64,000 bases of DNA from Salmonirosea aquatica (GTDB taxonomy: Bacteria > Bacteroidota > Bacteroidia > Cytophagales > Spirosomataceae). How positions within the stretch are numbered: position 1 is the stretch's first letter; each line of letters opens with the position of its first letter. The stretch lies in the NCBI RefSeq assembly GCF_009296315.1, contig NZ_WHLY01000001.1:124001-188000 (forward strand). The letters run 5' to 3'. Below the pieces are notes generated by a model, which had not been told where the DNA came from, did not search any database, and saw only the letters and a program-made list of their open reading frames with translations. The position numbers were made by a program, and so were the translations under genes. This document shows, piece by piece, positions 53,243-63,136 of this stretch.

Positions 53243-56200
53243 GTGCAAGGAGCTAAATTTTACTGGATGCGACAGCCGCTCCTATCAATCCAACGGCTGC
53301 TGACAACATTGGAAAAGGACGGCTTAAACAGGCTGTTGCAGGAGGAAAGCGTAATCCAATCCATCGAAATAGCTTCCCCCGCAATGGGGGCGCATCTTCG
53401 GGGCGACCATAAAGCCGATGCCCAAATCGCAGCCACCCTGCTCAAGTACGTACTGCGGATGAGTACGCGATGCACTCCGTTCGGACTATTTGCGGGAGGG
53501 ACCATTGGCTGCACCGCGCTCAAAACAACTTTTGATTTCCAAAAACGGAAATTCGCTTCGCGTCAACGACTTGATACAGAGACCGTGGACTATTTGGCAT
53601 TTGCCTTGACAACTCACTCGGAAATCGTAGAGAAAATTCGTTTTTACGCCAACCGAACGGCTTACCAAGTGGGAGATAGGCTCCGCTACACCGAGCGAAG
53701 CTCGCAAGATGGGCAATGTCGTTTTTTCGCCAGCGAAGTACCCGCAAACCCCACTATTCTCTCCGTGTTGAAGCGGGCCAAGCTTGGCGCAACGGTACCG
53801 GAATTAGCGCAGGCCGTTGCCAGTGACGAATCGCTGGCGTCTGCTTGCGAATTTATTAGGCAATTGGTCGAGGACGGCTTATTGAGTAGCGAGCTTTCGC
53901 CATCACCTACAGGTGACGGCCCCCTACCCACCTTAGTTCGAAAATTGTCCGAGCGTTCGACTCCGCCAGAGCTGTTGCAGCCCCTGCGTCGGATTCACGA
54001 CCTGCTCGCGCAAACCGAAGACAACCGAACAGTTCGGCCAGAAGTCACGGCCATTCTGACCAAACAGTTCGGCTTTAATCCCAAGGCGGCCTCCGTGGTA
54101 CAAACCGACACCTTAATCGAGGGAGGAATCAACCAATTCAGCCAGGCAGTCTACGACCAGCTTCAGCAAACCCTGCGACCGTTGCATGTTTTAAATCGTT
54201 TCAACCCTGAACCCACCGACCTGGTTGTTTTCAAAAAACGCTTTTACGCACGTTATGAAGAACAGGAAGTGCCGCTGCTCCTGGCGCTCGACGGAGACAC
54301 GGGCGTGGGTTACGGCGAATTCCTGGAATCGTTCGGCTCTTCCGAAAAACTAATCGAAGGTCTACCTATCTCCAATCTCACGCATTCGGCACATGCCTAT
54401 CAAAGCGACGAACTGCACGATTTGAGGCTGCGCCTGTACACTCGGTTCCTGGCCAGCGGCTCCCAGCCAACCGCAATAACCGATCACGACCTGTCGCTTT
54501 TGGGCGGAAGCAAAGTTCCGCTTCCGCCCAGCTATTACGCCTTCGGCAGCTTTCTGGCGACCTCGGCTTCAGCCATCGACAAAGGGGACTTTCGGTTTCT
54601 GCTCAAAGCCCTCAGCGGTCCCTCAGGCTTTACCCTGATGGGGAGATTTTGCGCCATCGACGAACGGCTGGCCCGTATGGTAACCGAGCAAATGGTCTGG
54701 CAGCAAGCCCAGCGACCTGACCTCATCTACGCCGAGATTGCGCACCTGCCCCATGCCCGAACGGGCAATGTCGTGGGACGTCCCCACCTGCGTCCTTACG
54801 AAATTCCCTACATGACCCACTCGGAACTTCCTGCCGATCAGCAGTTGCATCTGGACGACCTGCTGGTTTCCGTCCCGAATGGCCAACGTGTGGTCATTCG
54901 CTCGAAGCGCCTGGACAAGGAAGTCGTGCCCCAGTTGACCACCGCCCATGATTACCGCGACGGTTTGCCCATTTACCGGTTTTTGTGCGACTTACAGGCT
55001 CAGGCTGCTCCCTTCGCCGTGCAATGGCATTGGGGAGCGTTCGACAAGGCGCGGCGGTTACCCAGAGTCGTCTACCGCAACACCGTGCTGCAGGAGGGGA
55101 GTTGGCAATTATCACGGGCAGACTTATCATCCACGCTTTCCGCCGAGCAGAACGCCGCTCGGCTACGGGGCAGCGAAGGATTGCCCCGTTTGGTGGCACT
55201 CATGCAGGGTGATCAGGAGTTATTCATTGATTTGGATTCGAGAATCTGTTGCGAATTATTCGTCTCTACCTTGCAACGCCTGGGAACCATCCGCGTCATC
55301 GAATGGCTCCGAACGCCCGATCAATGCCCAGTGGAAGGCCCCGACGGTAGGCTCACGCACGAAGTCGTCATCCCATTTATGAACCCAGGGTTGGAAAGCC
55401 CTTCGAGGGCTGTTCCAGAAAGGCCGCCCGTTACCGTGCAACGCGCTTTCGGGCCCGGTAGCGAATGGCTTTACCTGAAAGTATATGGTGGTCTGTCCAC
55501 CACGCCAGCCCTACTAGCGGCGTTATGCGGGTGGGCGGCCAATGGGGAACTTCGCAATGAAGCGACGCACTGGTTCTTTGTCCGCTTTGCCGACCCAGAG
55601 CCGCACCTTCGCTTTCGCATTCGGTTGAACGATGTGGCTCATTATGCTCCGATGCTGGTGGAGTGCTACCGCCGACTGAACCCTTTTCTCATTTCAGGGG
55701 AAGTTCATTCCATACAACTCGACACCTACCAGCGAGAATTGGAACGCTACGGGCAGGAACTCATCGAGGTAACCGAACAGATCTTCTGGCTGGACAGCAA
55801 AGCGGTCAGCCAACTACTCCAACTTACACTCGCCGAATCGGGGATTCTGCCGTGTGCCTGTCGGAGTGTGGAAGCGTATCTGGCGGCGTCAGGCTTGACC
55901 TTGGCTCAGAAGGTGGCCTTTTGCCAAAGCGCGTACGAACGATTCACCAACGAACACGGCGCGACCAAGGAACTTCGGCAATCGCTGGCTCAAAAATACC
56001 GGGTCAATCGCCCGAGCGTGGAGCAGTCGCTCAATGCGCCTGAATCAGTCCTGGGTGAGGAAGCCGAGGAAATCTTCAGGCTGCGGACCCGTAGCATGGG
56101 GGCCGATCTGGAAACGGTCAAACACTATTATCAGACAAACAGGCCGGAGGAGTTTAGGGAATACCTGGGGAGCCTGATCCATATGTCGATCAACCGGCTG

Positions 56201-56290
56201 TTTGCCACCAACCAGCGCACCTATGAACTTCTGATCTATCATCACCTCTATCGGGCGTACCAGTCCGTAGTTGCCCGGTGCACTGGCTAA
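53243..56290 (+). CDS. LanB-type lanthipeptide dehydratase (full length)
   Basis: 1015 residues from GTG 53243; no ATG fits, and NisB-like enzymes begin about ten residues before the FYWMRQPLLS segment. The N-terminal glutamylation domain has ASPAMGAHL and RMSTRCTPFGLFAG (the R-S-T-P-F-G-L-F block of NisB). The C-terminal elimination domain (about 735-1000) has EWLYLKVYGG, FFVRFADPEPHLRFRIR, LDTYQRELERYG and SLIHMSINRLF, which holds the His matching NisB His961. The enzyme uses glutamyl-tRNA to dehydrate Ser/Thr of a peptide. No LanC cyclase, protease or ABC exporter is in the window. Regulation by the LytTR pair is likely. Confidence 0.92.
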   Translation: MQGAKFYWMRQPLLSIQRLLTTLEKDGLNRLLQEESVIQSIEIASPAMGAHLRGDHKADAQIAATLLKYVLRMSTRCTPFGLFAGGTIGCTALKTTFDFQKRKFASRQRLDTETVDYLAFALTTHSEIVEKIRFYANRTAYQVGDRLRYTERSSQDGQCRFFASEVPANPTILSVLKRAKLGATVPELAQAVASDESLASACEFIRQLVEDGLLSSELSPSPTGDGPLPTLVRKLSERSTPPELLQPLRRIHDLLAQTEDNRTVRPEVTAILTKQFGFNPKAASVVQTDTLIEGGINQFSQAVYDQLQQTLRPLHVLNRFNPEPTDLVVFKKRFYARYEEQEVPLLLALDGDTGVGYGEFLESFGSSEKLIEGLPISNLTHSAHAYQSDELHDLRLRLYTRFLASGSQPTAITDHDLSLLGGSKVPLPPSYYAFGSFLATSASAIDKGDFRFLLKALSGPSGFTLMGRFCAIDERLARMVTEQMVWQQAQRPDLIYAEIAHLPHARTGNVVGRPHLRPYEIPYMTHSELPADQQLHLDDLLVSVPNGQRVVIRSKRLDKEVVPQLTTAHDYRDGLPIYRFLCDLQAQAAPFAVQWHWGAFDKARRLPRVVYRNTVLQEGSWQLSRADLSSTLSAEQNAARLRGSEGLPRLVALMQGDQELFIDLDSRICCELFVSTLQRLGTIRVIEWLRTPDQCPVEGPDGRLTHEVVIPFMNPGLESPSRAVPERPPVTVQRAFGPGSEWLYLKVYGGLSTTPALLAALCGWAANGELRNEATHWFFVRFADPEPHLRFRIRLNDVAHYAPMLVECYRRLNPFLISGEVHSIQLDTYQRELERYGQELIEVTEQIFWLDSKAVSQLLQLTLAESGILPCACRSVEAYLAASGLTLAQKVAFCQSAYERFTNEHGATKELRQSLAQKYRVNRPSVEQSLNAPESVLGEEAEEIFRLRTRSMGADLETVKHYYQTNRPEEFREYLGSLIHMSINRLFATNQRTYELLIYHHLYRAYQSVVARCTG

Positions 56291-56307
56291 CTGACTATTT
56301 TTAAAAT

Positions 56308-56356
56308 CTTTGTCTATTCCAAAGCCCCCTTCGTCAATTACACGGAAGCCTTAGTC
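56308..56356 (+). promoter_or_regulatory. Putative LytTR direct-repeat site 3 (three boxes after the lanB-like gene)
   Basis: CTTTGTC (56308), CTTCGTC (56329) and CTTAGTC (56350) follow one another at exactly 21-base intervals, starting 18 bases after the LanB stop codon. The first box continues as GTCTATTC, as in sites 1 and 2. It could drive the secreted-protein genes starting at 56907 or an unrecognised short transcript. Confidence 0.6.
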
Positions 56357-56906
56357 TAAAAAAATTTCGTTGCCGGTACCCGCTTCTTATATTCACAAGG
56401 TCAAAAAAGCCCTGCCCTCTTTTGGACAACAGGGTTTAGATTCTTTCCGATACGTAGTTCAGCTTTTTTTTCAAATTCCTAAAATGGGATGAATATAAAG
56501 AAAGTAAAGTACGATCGCAGACTTACCCTTCATATTTTACGCCGAATCTGAGTTTATCAAACGTAACAGCAGGATAGTTTTTTTTGCAGAAAATTACTTT
56601 ACCAAAATCCCGAAAACAACCTGTTCCAAGAATAGCACGGCCCGCGCCAGTTTATTAACAAAACGTGGGAGCTTTCGCAGATAGTCCAAAAACTCTTCAA
56701 CCTTTAGACAGCGCTAACTTATGGGAAAACTCCTACCTTAGGTCTCCTTCCGTCCTCCTGAGTGTCGCTTGGCGTAAAGCTTTAAGCTATTTTCACCAAA
56801 TCCTGCCAATCACGTTGGCTGCCTTCCGCAGCGATTACCGGACCAATCTCCGTCTGGTGATTTTGCTTCTTTTTTCTTCATACGATTCCATTTTCAAAAA
56901 AATATC
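56357..56906 (+). other. Long untranslated stretch after LytTR site 3, with a weak hairpin
   Basis: No short ORF with precursor-like features was found. An 81-codon GTG frame (56665-56910) overlaps the next ATG but looks random. A hairpin CCCTG (56410-56414) with CAGGG (56430-56434), A-rich before and T-rich after, could end the lanB transcript. The length suggests a long leader or a small RNA. Confidence 0.4.
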
Positions 56907-58409
56907 ATGAAACGGAGAATACAATTTTCGTCCTCCCTTTGGGTGCTTGCCCTGCTGCTCATTGCTACGCAACAGGCGTTCACTCACGCCAGCCCCGTGC
57001 GGACAGTACCACCCGCCTCAGGTGCTGACAGCACAAAGTCAACGGGCAACACTTTTGCCAGCGTTGAAAAGCCCGTCTTTTTGAAGCGACTGGTCGAACC
57101 CGAATTCGTAGTGGGTACCTCCACCGTGGCGTTCAAGACCGACCCTCTGGAGAACTGGCTTTCCGGGGATTCTAAATTTACGGGACTGGGCCAGTTAAAA
57201 GCACCCGGTAGCGCCACCACCCTGCTGGTCTTTGGCGACGGACTGGCGGCGGGTTGGAAAGACGGAGGCCTGTACCGGCAGGGTCAGCAGTTTGCCTTCC
57301 CGAATCTGGTGGCGCGGCAGATCGGGCTAAGGGATTTCGATTCCCCGCTCTTCGATCCCGCCCACAGCAACGGCACGGGCTTTCTCAAACTCGAGCCAGG
57401 TACTGCCGCCGGTCCGAGATGGAAAGAAGTCGCCAACGACCTGGCCATCCTGCCCGCATCGAATGTCCCGGAACTGGTACCCTACACGGGGGAGGAAGTT
57501 GAAAATTTTGCCGCTCCCAAACTGGACAGGGCCGGAATCGGCGGGACGCTCTCGCCCAGTGAGAATGGCTGGATTTACGATGACCTGGGCCGGGGCTTTA
57601 CCGACGACATGGTTTTCCTGTGGCGGCTGAAACCCCGGGAGAACAGGTACCGCTACACCTACCTCGACCTGATGGATGAGAATCTCCAGTCGCGTCGTCC
57701 CGCCATCGTGTTGTCGGTTTTTGGGTACGACGGCTGGATGGACCAGAATGTGAAGAGCAACAACGTGTTCATGAGCTGGCCCCATGCCTCCTCCGAATCC
57801 TCTCCCCTGGCGGTGACCATAGCCAAAAGGGCCAAGGCAGCCGGAGCGAAGGGAGTGGTATTCACCATTCCCGACTTCAGGCACTTACCCTACTTTAACT
57901 GGTTCACGCAGCAGAAGCTGAACCAGACCAAGGCCAAAGTGACCATCAATCGCCGCCGGGAGGGCATACTGGGAACCGAAACGATTACGGGCGACATGAT
58001 TTTCTTACCTACCAAAAATACGGAATTATTATTCGAGTACGCTAAGAAAGGGGGAAGCTTTGAATTCACCCTTGAGGACAGCGATGTGGCCGATGCCAGG
58101 GAGATACTGGGCGGTTCGCCGGACGCTGTCAACGCGCGGATCAAAAGGGAGGCGCAGGAGAACGGACTGCTCGTAGTGGACCTGGCAGCCCTGTACGAGA
58201 AGGTCCACCTCGGTGGCTACCGAACTGCGGACGGATATTCCGTTAGCGGTGGCGTGGGGGGGAACTTTTTCTCCGACGACGGCCTGTACCCCTCCACCCT
58301 CGGTCATGCGGTCATTGCTAACGAGACTATTAAAGTCCTTAACGAAGGCTTCGGTGCGCAGATTCCGTTAATTGATGTGACCGAGTTCGCCGGGTACCTA
58401 AACAAGTAG
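56907..58409 (+). CDS. Exported SGNH/GDSL-like protein with altered nucleophile motif
   Basis: 500 residues with a signal peptide (LWVLALLLIATQQAFTHA). The fold is suggested by block I (LLVFGDGLAAGWKDGGLYRQGQQFAFPNLVARQ) and block V (FFSDDGLYPSTLGHAVIANETI, Asp and His). In relatives the first block reads G-(D/N)-S-L with the catalytic Ser; here it is G-D-G-L, so the nucleophile is missing. ALL other landmarks of the family (DGGLY, SFPN-like, AGAKGVVFTIPDF) remain. It may be a binding protein rather than an esterase. It is 27 bases before the next gene. Confidence 0.75.
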   Translation: MKRRIQFSSSLWVLALLLIATQQAFTHASPVRTVPPASGADSTKSTGNTFASVEKPVFLKRLVEPEFVVGTSTVAFKTDPLENWLSGDSKFTGLGQLKAPGSATTLLVFGDGLAAGWKDGGLYRQGQQFAFPNLVARQIGLRDFDSPLFDPAHSNGTGFLKLEPGTAAGPRWKEVANDLAILPASNVPELVPYTGEEVENFAAPKLDRAGIGGTLSPSENGWIYDDLGRGFTDDMVFLWRLKPRENRYRYTYLDLMDENLQSRRPAIVLSVFGYDGWMDQNVKSNNVFMSWPHASSESSPLAVTIAKRAKAAGAKGVVFTIPDFRHLPYFNWFTQQKLNQTKAKVTINRRREGILGTETITGDMIFLPTKNTELLFEYAKKGGSFEFTLEDSDVADAREILGGSPDAVNARIKREAQENGLLVVDLAALYEKVHLGGYRTADGYSVSGGVGGNFFSDDGLYPSTLGHAVIANETIKVLNEGFGAQIPLIDVTEFAGYLNK

Positions 58410-58436
58410 TTCCATTTTGATCCTAACACTCGAAAC

Positions 58437-60239
58437 ATGAAACGATATCTAATTTTCCTGATGATGCTGGTCCTGCCCAATTTTCTGACAGCCCAGATGT
58501 ATATCTCGCTGCCCATCGGCGGGGTTTACCAGACCACGGGCAGCACTACTCCCGTCGCGTTGGCCGGACAATACGTCGGCACTTCGCTTGCCAACTACCG
58601 CATCGAGTACAATGTATTGAGACTTAACGTGAGTGACGGTTCGTATCATTCCACCTACCAGAACTACACGACCATTGTGACGAATCCCACTTACGGGCTA
58701 TTCAAAACCACGATATACCTGCCCGTTGGCTGGTATACCGTAAATGTAAGGGTATATAACATAGCGACCAGTAGCGCCGGATCGTCAAACGCCATAAAAT
58801 TTGGCGTGGGCGATGTTTATGTGATTGCCGGGCAATCCAACGCGCAGGGAAATCCACCCAATGGAAGTAGCTGGTCTCTGCCCTCTTTGAGTACTTATGA
58901 TGGAGTTGTAAGCCACAATGCCTGGGAACCCTGCAACGACAGTTTGCCCCCCTATCCGGTAATGTCTCCCCTTTCCGGGTATAATCGGATAGCACCCAGC
59001 GGTAACAATTCCTGGTGCTGGGCCAAGCTAGGGCAGGATCTGCAATCCGGTAGTCCGAGTGGGGGTTTGCCTATTGCTTTTTTCAATGCAGCAGCGAGCG
59101 GGTCAACTTCAAATAATTGGAAGAGGAGCGCTGCGGGGGACACTACTGCCAACATTTACACAGGTGTAGTGTGGTGCGACACTACCTATACAGGTGCAGC
59201 ACAACCCTATTTCGACTTTAAAACAACTTTGAAATACTACGCTTCCGTTTTTGGAGCAAAGGCCGTACTTTGGCACCAGGGAGAATCGGATAATGATTTA
59301 ACTACCACTCCCATTTCCGCAACTTCCCGTACAGATTATAAAGATCGGATAGACTATGTTATTGACCAATCAAGGGCAGATTTTTCCTCCTCTCTGCGCT
59401 GGCTAGTATCCGAAGTCTCGTTTAATGGCAAAAATCCTCCCGGGAGTACTACCCGCTCAGATGTCACTTCGGCGCAAAACGACTTGACAATTTCGCCCAT
59501 TGATGGATCAAATGGCTCCTCAAGTGATTATAGTTATACTGGAGTCATCACTGATCCATTGGGCTATGCTTATCGCGACGCAACTGACCTGGTACATTTT
59601 AGGGAAGATCGAAGTAGTGCTTTAAGCACAATCGGAGGCTATTGGAATACTAAAATAGGAGCGGCCACCAATGGCTATACCCAGTTGGGGGCGTTTCTGC
59701 CTCCTCTGGTGACCATGAGCAAATCGGGCAGCAACTGGACGCTCACCGTATCTGGTACCTACTCAGAGTACCGCTGGTTGAACATGGCCAATCCTAAACC
59801 CAATTCAGATTTCCTAGTGTTAGGAACAAACTACAACCTGTCGGGCAGTACCGGAGGTAGTTATGCCTGTTTGGTCAAGGATGGTTCCGGCAAATGGACA
59901 ATCACCCAGACCATCTACACGAACTGTGGCAGTTGCCGGGAGGGAGTGGCCGAACTGGAAGAGTGGCATGAAGAGGAACTCGGACTTTCAACCAAGGCTT
60001 ACCCGGTACCCTTCGATAAGGAGTTTACCATCGAATTCACTATTCCAAATCAAAGTATGGTGAAGTTGGAGTTGATCAATATGAACGGAGAGGTTATCTC
60101 CAAAATTACGGATAACATCCACGCCAGGGGTACTTACAAATACCCCGTGCAAACACCTGGCCTGAGTGCGGGTATGATCTTTTACCGACTGAACGTAAAC
60201 GGATTAGCCATCACCAAGAAGTTGGTCAAAAGCAATTGA
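58437..60239 (+). CDS. Secreted SGNH esterase (sialate O-acetylesterase-like) with T9SS sorting domain
   Basis: 600 residues: signal peptide (MKRYLIFLMMLVLPNFLTAQ), a beta-sandwich (about 25-125), then the carbohydrate-esterase domain. That domain has the nucleophile block VYVIAGQSNAQGN, block III-like AVLWHQGESDND, and a DLVHFRE block with the catalytic His. The last ~80 residues (KAYPVPFDKEFTIEF, VKLELINMNGEVI, GLSAGMIFYRLNVNGLAITKKLVK) form a type A T9SS C-terminal domain, so the protein is exported through the outer membrane and attached to the surface. Substrates are probably acetylated sugars. Confidence 0.88.
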   Translation: MKRYLIFLMMLVLPNFLTAQMYISLPIGGVYQTTGSTTPVALAGQYVGTSLANYRIEYNVLRLNVSDGSYHSTYQNYTTIVTNPTYGLFKTTIYLPVGWYTVNVRVYNIATSSAGSSNAIKFGVGDVYVIAGQSNAQGNPPNGSSWSLPSLSTYDGVVSHNAWEPCNDSLPPYPVMSPLSGYNRIAPSGNNSWCWAKLGQDLQSGSPSGGLPIAFFNAAASGSTSNNWKRSAAGDTTANIYTGVVWCDTTYTGAAQPYFDFKTTLKYYASVFGAKAVLWHQGESDNDLTTTPISATSRTDYKDRIDYVIDQSRADFSSSLRWLVSEVSFNGKNPPGSTTRSDVTSAQNDLTISPIDGSNGSSSDYSYTGVITDPLGYAYRDATDLVHFREDRSSALSTIGGYWNTKIGAATNGYTQLGAFLPPLVTMSKSGSNWTLTVSGTYSEYRWLNMANPKPNSDFLVLGTNYNLSGSTGGSYACLVKDGSGKWTITQTIYTNCGSCREGVAELEEWHEEELGLSTKAYPVPFDKEFTIEFTIPNQSMVKLELINMNGEVISKITDNIHARGTYKYPVQTPGLSAGMIFYRLNVNGLAITKKLVKSN

Positions 60240-60305
60240 TATATCATCATACTCTGGAAGGAAACTGTGGCTAGTAGGTTTCTTCCAGAGTATTCTTTTA
60301 AACTC

Positions 60306-61652
60306 ATGGAAAAGCGCATCAAATCCCTTTTGTGGCTGGCTTTGGCCGTAACGCTGCTCACCTGTAAGCCGGATAAAATAGAGCCCGACCCGCTGACCGA
60401 TGGCAAGCCGCGCATACTCTCTATTTCATTCCCCGGCATACCCAGAAAGGACGTTTCCATCGACCAGAGGAACCTAGTCATCACTATCAAGGTGCCTCCC
60501 GTCCTTCTTAGCGACATGGAGCCTTCGGTGGAGCTTACCGAAAACGCCCAAGTTTTCAATTCTTGGCCGAGGGTGTTTATCGGCCAGTGCAAGGACTGCC
60601 AAGACGTGCTAGTGGGGTTTAAGGGTACGCGAGATTATGACGCGACCGTTTACAAAATAAAACTTATTCCCAGTAGCCCGTTTGAAGTGGGGGTGATGGG
60701 TAAACCTGTCGAATATGTTCTGTACAACGGGGGCAGTGGTTTCCACATACCAGCAATCAACCTGTATGCGAACGCATTTCCCAAGTCAGCGAAACTGATC
60801 AATCGAATGACGAAGGAAGTAATTAATATAGACAGCAGCCGAATTTATGCTGGCTGGGAGCAGCAGGCCAATAATCTTTTCATCCACCTGACGAAGTTTG
60901 AGCCAACGGGCCAACGTTTAGCGGGTCAGGCACCCGGCACCTACGATATAGAGTTGAAAATGGCCGATGGAAAAACAATTAGAACCCCGCAGCCCCTGAT
61001 CCTGGTGAAAGGCCCGGCCTATCTTTCTTCTTATGAGGAAAAAACTTTCTACGGTCAGGAGGCCAGGGTGAACTCGACCTTTTTCATGGAAGGCTATAAC
61101 CTGTTCGAGGGCGATATCGTTCTGGAACTGACCGACCGCCACGGCGTGAAGACGCCGCTGGACAACTTGACCTTCGAGCCTTACGGGCTGCGCCTGGGCA
61201 TTACGCTCCCCAACACCATGGTGCCGGGCCAGTACGTCATGCGGCTCTACCAGTTCGGCAAAGACCAGGGCTTTTGCTTCCGGCTCAACGTACGCGCGGG
61301 AAATGCACCTGCTGGTAGAATCGGTACCATCGGCGATGATGCCATGCCCTGTTCCTTGCAGGAACCCGTCAGGATCGGGCGCAGCCAGGCAGTGCCCATC
61401 ACCTACAACTTGACCCAAAACCTGCCCAACCGCCCCCGGATCAAGCTCACGCCCACCAGCGACCCTTCCAAAACATTTTATGGTTCGGTGCTCCCTATAG
61501 TCCTGGCACCTAATCCACTTGGGCCGGGCAGGCTGACCATCGGCAGCGAAGTGCCAACGGGGCTATACACCGCCGTGCTGCAATACCTGGATACCGACGG
61601 GAAAATAGTGCTGGAGACCGATCCCTACGGGCAGTTGCTGGAAGTCTACTGA
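60306..61652 (+). CDS. Lipoprotein with IPT/TIG-like beta-sandwich repeats
   Basis: 448 residues from the ATG at 60306, which gives a clean lipobox (LAVTLLTCKPDK). The body is all beta: a first domain (about 25-120) containing C-K-D-C (FIGQCKDCQDVLVG) and later sandwich domains with IPT-like phrasing (TFFMEGYNLFEGDIVLELTDRHG, FEPYGLRLGITLPNTMVPGQYVMRLY). No enzyme motif is visible. It follows the surface esterase by 66 bases and may form a surface complex with it. Family not recognised with certainty. Confidence 0.75.
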   Translation: MEKRIKSLLWLALAVTLLTCKPDKIEPDPLTDGKPRILSISFPGIPRKDVSIDQRNLVITIKVPPVLLSDMEPSVELTENAQVFNSWPRVFIGQCKDCQDVLVGFKGTRDYDATVYKIKLIPSSPFEVGVMGKPVEYVLYNGGSGFHIPAINLYANAFPKSAKLINRMTKEVINIDSSRIYAGWEQQANNLFIHLTKFEPTGQRLAGQAPGTYDIELKMADGKTIRTPQPLILVKGPAYLSSYEEKTFYGQEARVNSTFFMEGYNLFEGDIVLELTDRHGVKTPLDNLTFEPYGLRLGITLPNTMVPGQYVMRLYQFGKDQGFCFRLNVRAGNAPAGRIGTIGDDAMPCSLQEPVRIGRSQAVPITYNLTQNLPNRPRIKLTPTSDPSKTFYGSVLPIVLAPNPLGPGRLTIGSEVPTGLYTAVLQYLDTDGKIVLETDPYGQLLEVY

Positions 61653-63136
61653 AGTCCTCTTTTATCCAGGCGGTCCCGTTTTTGCTAATTCCCTTTTACC
61701 ATCAGTCACTTTGTTCCAACAGCCTTTTCGATAATTTCCCGATTTCCGTTGCCCAGATCCAGTACCTGACACCGTTTTGAGGAATTCATGAAAAATGGAG
61801 CGCATTAAAAGTGTGACAGTCTCCTTAGGGGTCAAATTGGACTAAGCGGCAATCTGGACGGGATGTGATGGGCTTGTGGTATTCTGCGGCATGACCTGCG
61901 CCTCACCCGCACGAGGATCGACCATTGCAAACGCGTCCAACAGGTCGTCAGCCACAACACCGCCATGAAGCTGGGACTGGGAGGCAGAACTTCCAGAGCA
62001 GTAGGTGTAGGTAGCCGTCATTGGGTCAACTAGTCTTGAAAAGGCATCGAGTGGCGTTTTTTTAGAAATAAGGTCCCGGTCAGTAATTTCTTGTCGCCAC
62101 TGCGGATAGCTGGGTGCCCCGAGGTGGGTTCGTCCTAGGGGTAGATCCACTAGCAACTTTTTGACCACCCGGCTGAGTTTCCTATGGACTCCGCATACAT
62201 TTCAGTATACTAGCGAGAATTCTAAAATCATCCAAGAAGTGGCACAAATCCCCCTCACTTTTTGATTTACTCGTTTATCAGGGCGTTGAAAAGTGTTAAT
62301 CCTACCATTCGATAAGTTTTTAGAGTCTAGTTTAAATATTGGAATTAAATTGAAATCGTATAATATACCCAGAGGCGGACTTGCAAAACGATAAAAGGCA
62401 GAATTTCAATATTTTTGATCAATGAGTAAGCGCCAACAGGTTGTGATTTGCGGAAAGTAGAGCAAGCGCCAAACCAAGTGACAGCAAAGCGTTCCGGGGC
62501 TGTGTAAAAATGAAAGAAAGCAGCTACACTTAGAAGAACATCTCTGCCTTACTGGGCTTATCCAGGCTTGAGGCAGCTCGACATTGAAGGAGGGAAGTCA
62601 GGATCGGGCGGAATGGGGCTCCAAAGGAGAGCCAACAATCCGTATTACCGGACTCTTTTTTGAATTAAAGGATATAAATAATAATGCTTAGTCCCAGAAT
62701 GCATTTCTGAGACGCGCGTTCACTTTGGTTTAAAGGCATCACCCAATATTTTTACTGGTGAAGCCCGAGTCGAGTAGTTAATACGGAAAGTGATATTGAA
62801 ATAGAAGAAATGGTTTTTGTCTCATGTTAGGAACCTATGGCAATGGCTAATAATAAGGGGCCGTCAGACAAGGGCACACCAGGCCAAACGCCCAGTCCAA
62901 TACCACCTACTAGGGTTCTCGACAACTCAACTGTGGCCTCAACAGCCAATCAGTTCCCTGTTAACAGAGGCAGGGTAGTAGGGCAGTCTATGCCCACTAT
63001 TAATGCCCATATCTGGCGGATTTGAGTAAAGCCGGGGTTAGCTCCATGTGGGAGTTAGCATTAGTCACCACTTTTGAACCAATGGTATCATGGATGCCGA
63101 AGCTTTATGAACAAAACGCCTATCCCCCAATAGTTT
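61653..63136. other. 1.5-kb stretch without a convincing gene
   Basis: A 108-codon minus-strand frame (61842-62168) and a 62-codon plus frame (62837-63025) exist, but neither shows a recognisable domain, signal or codon pattern. The region is low in coding signal and lies between the surface-protein group and the KAP NTPase, a likely boundary of a defence or mobile segment. Confidence 0.45.

Noticed and set aside
56665-56910. 81-codon GTG ORF overlapping the start of the SGNH-like gene
   Set aside because: No sign of a signal peptide, leader or core; codon usage looks random, and the overlap ATGA alone is not enough.
61842-62168. 108-codon minus-strand ORF
   Set aside because: Composition is protein-like at the C-terminal end, but there is no domain, signal peptide or convincing start; noted only within the gene-poor stretch.
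62530-62670. Possible small RNA with hairpins followed by a T run (GGCTC...GAGCC, then CTCTTTTTTG)
   Set aside because: Stems are short and the T run is not directly attached to a strong stem; evidence is too weak for a feature.
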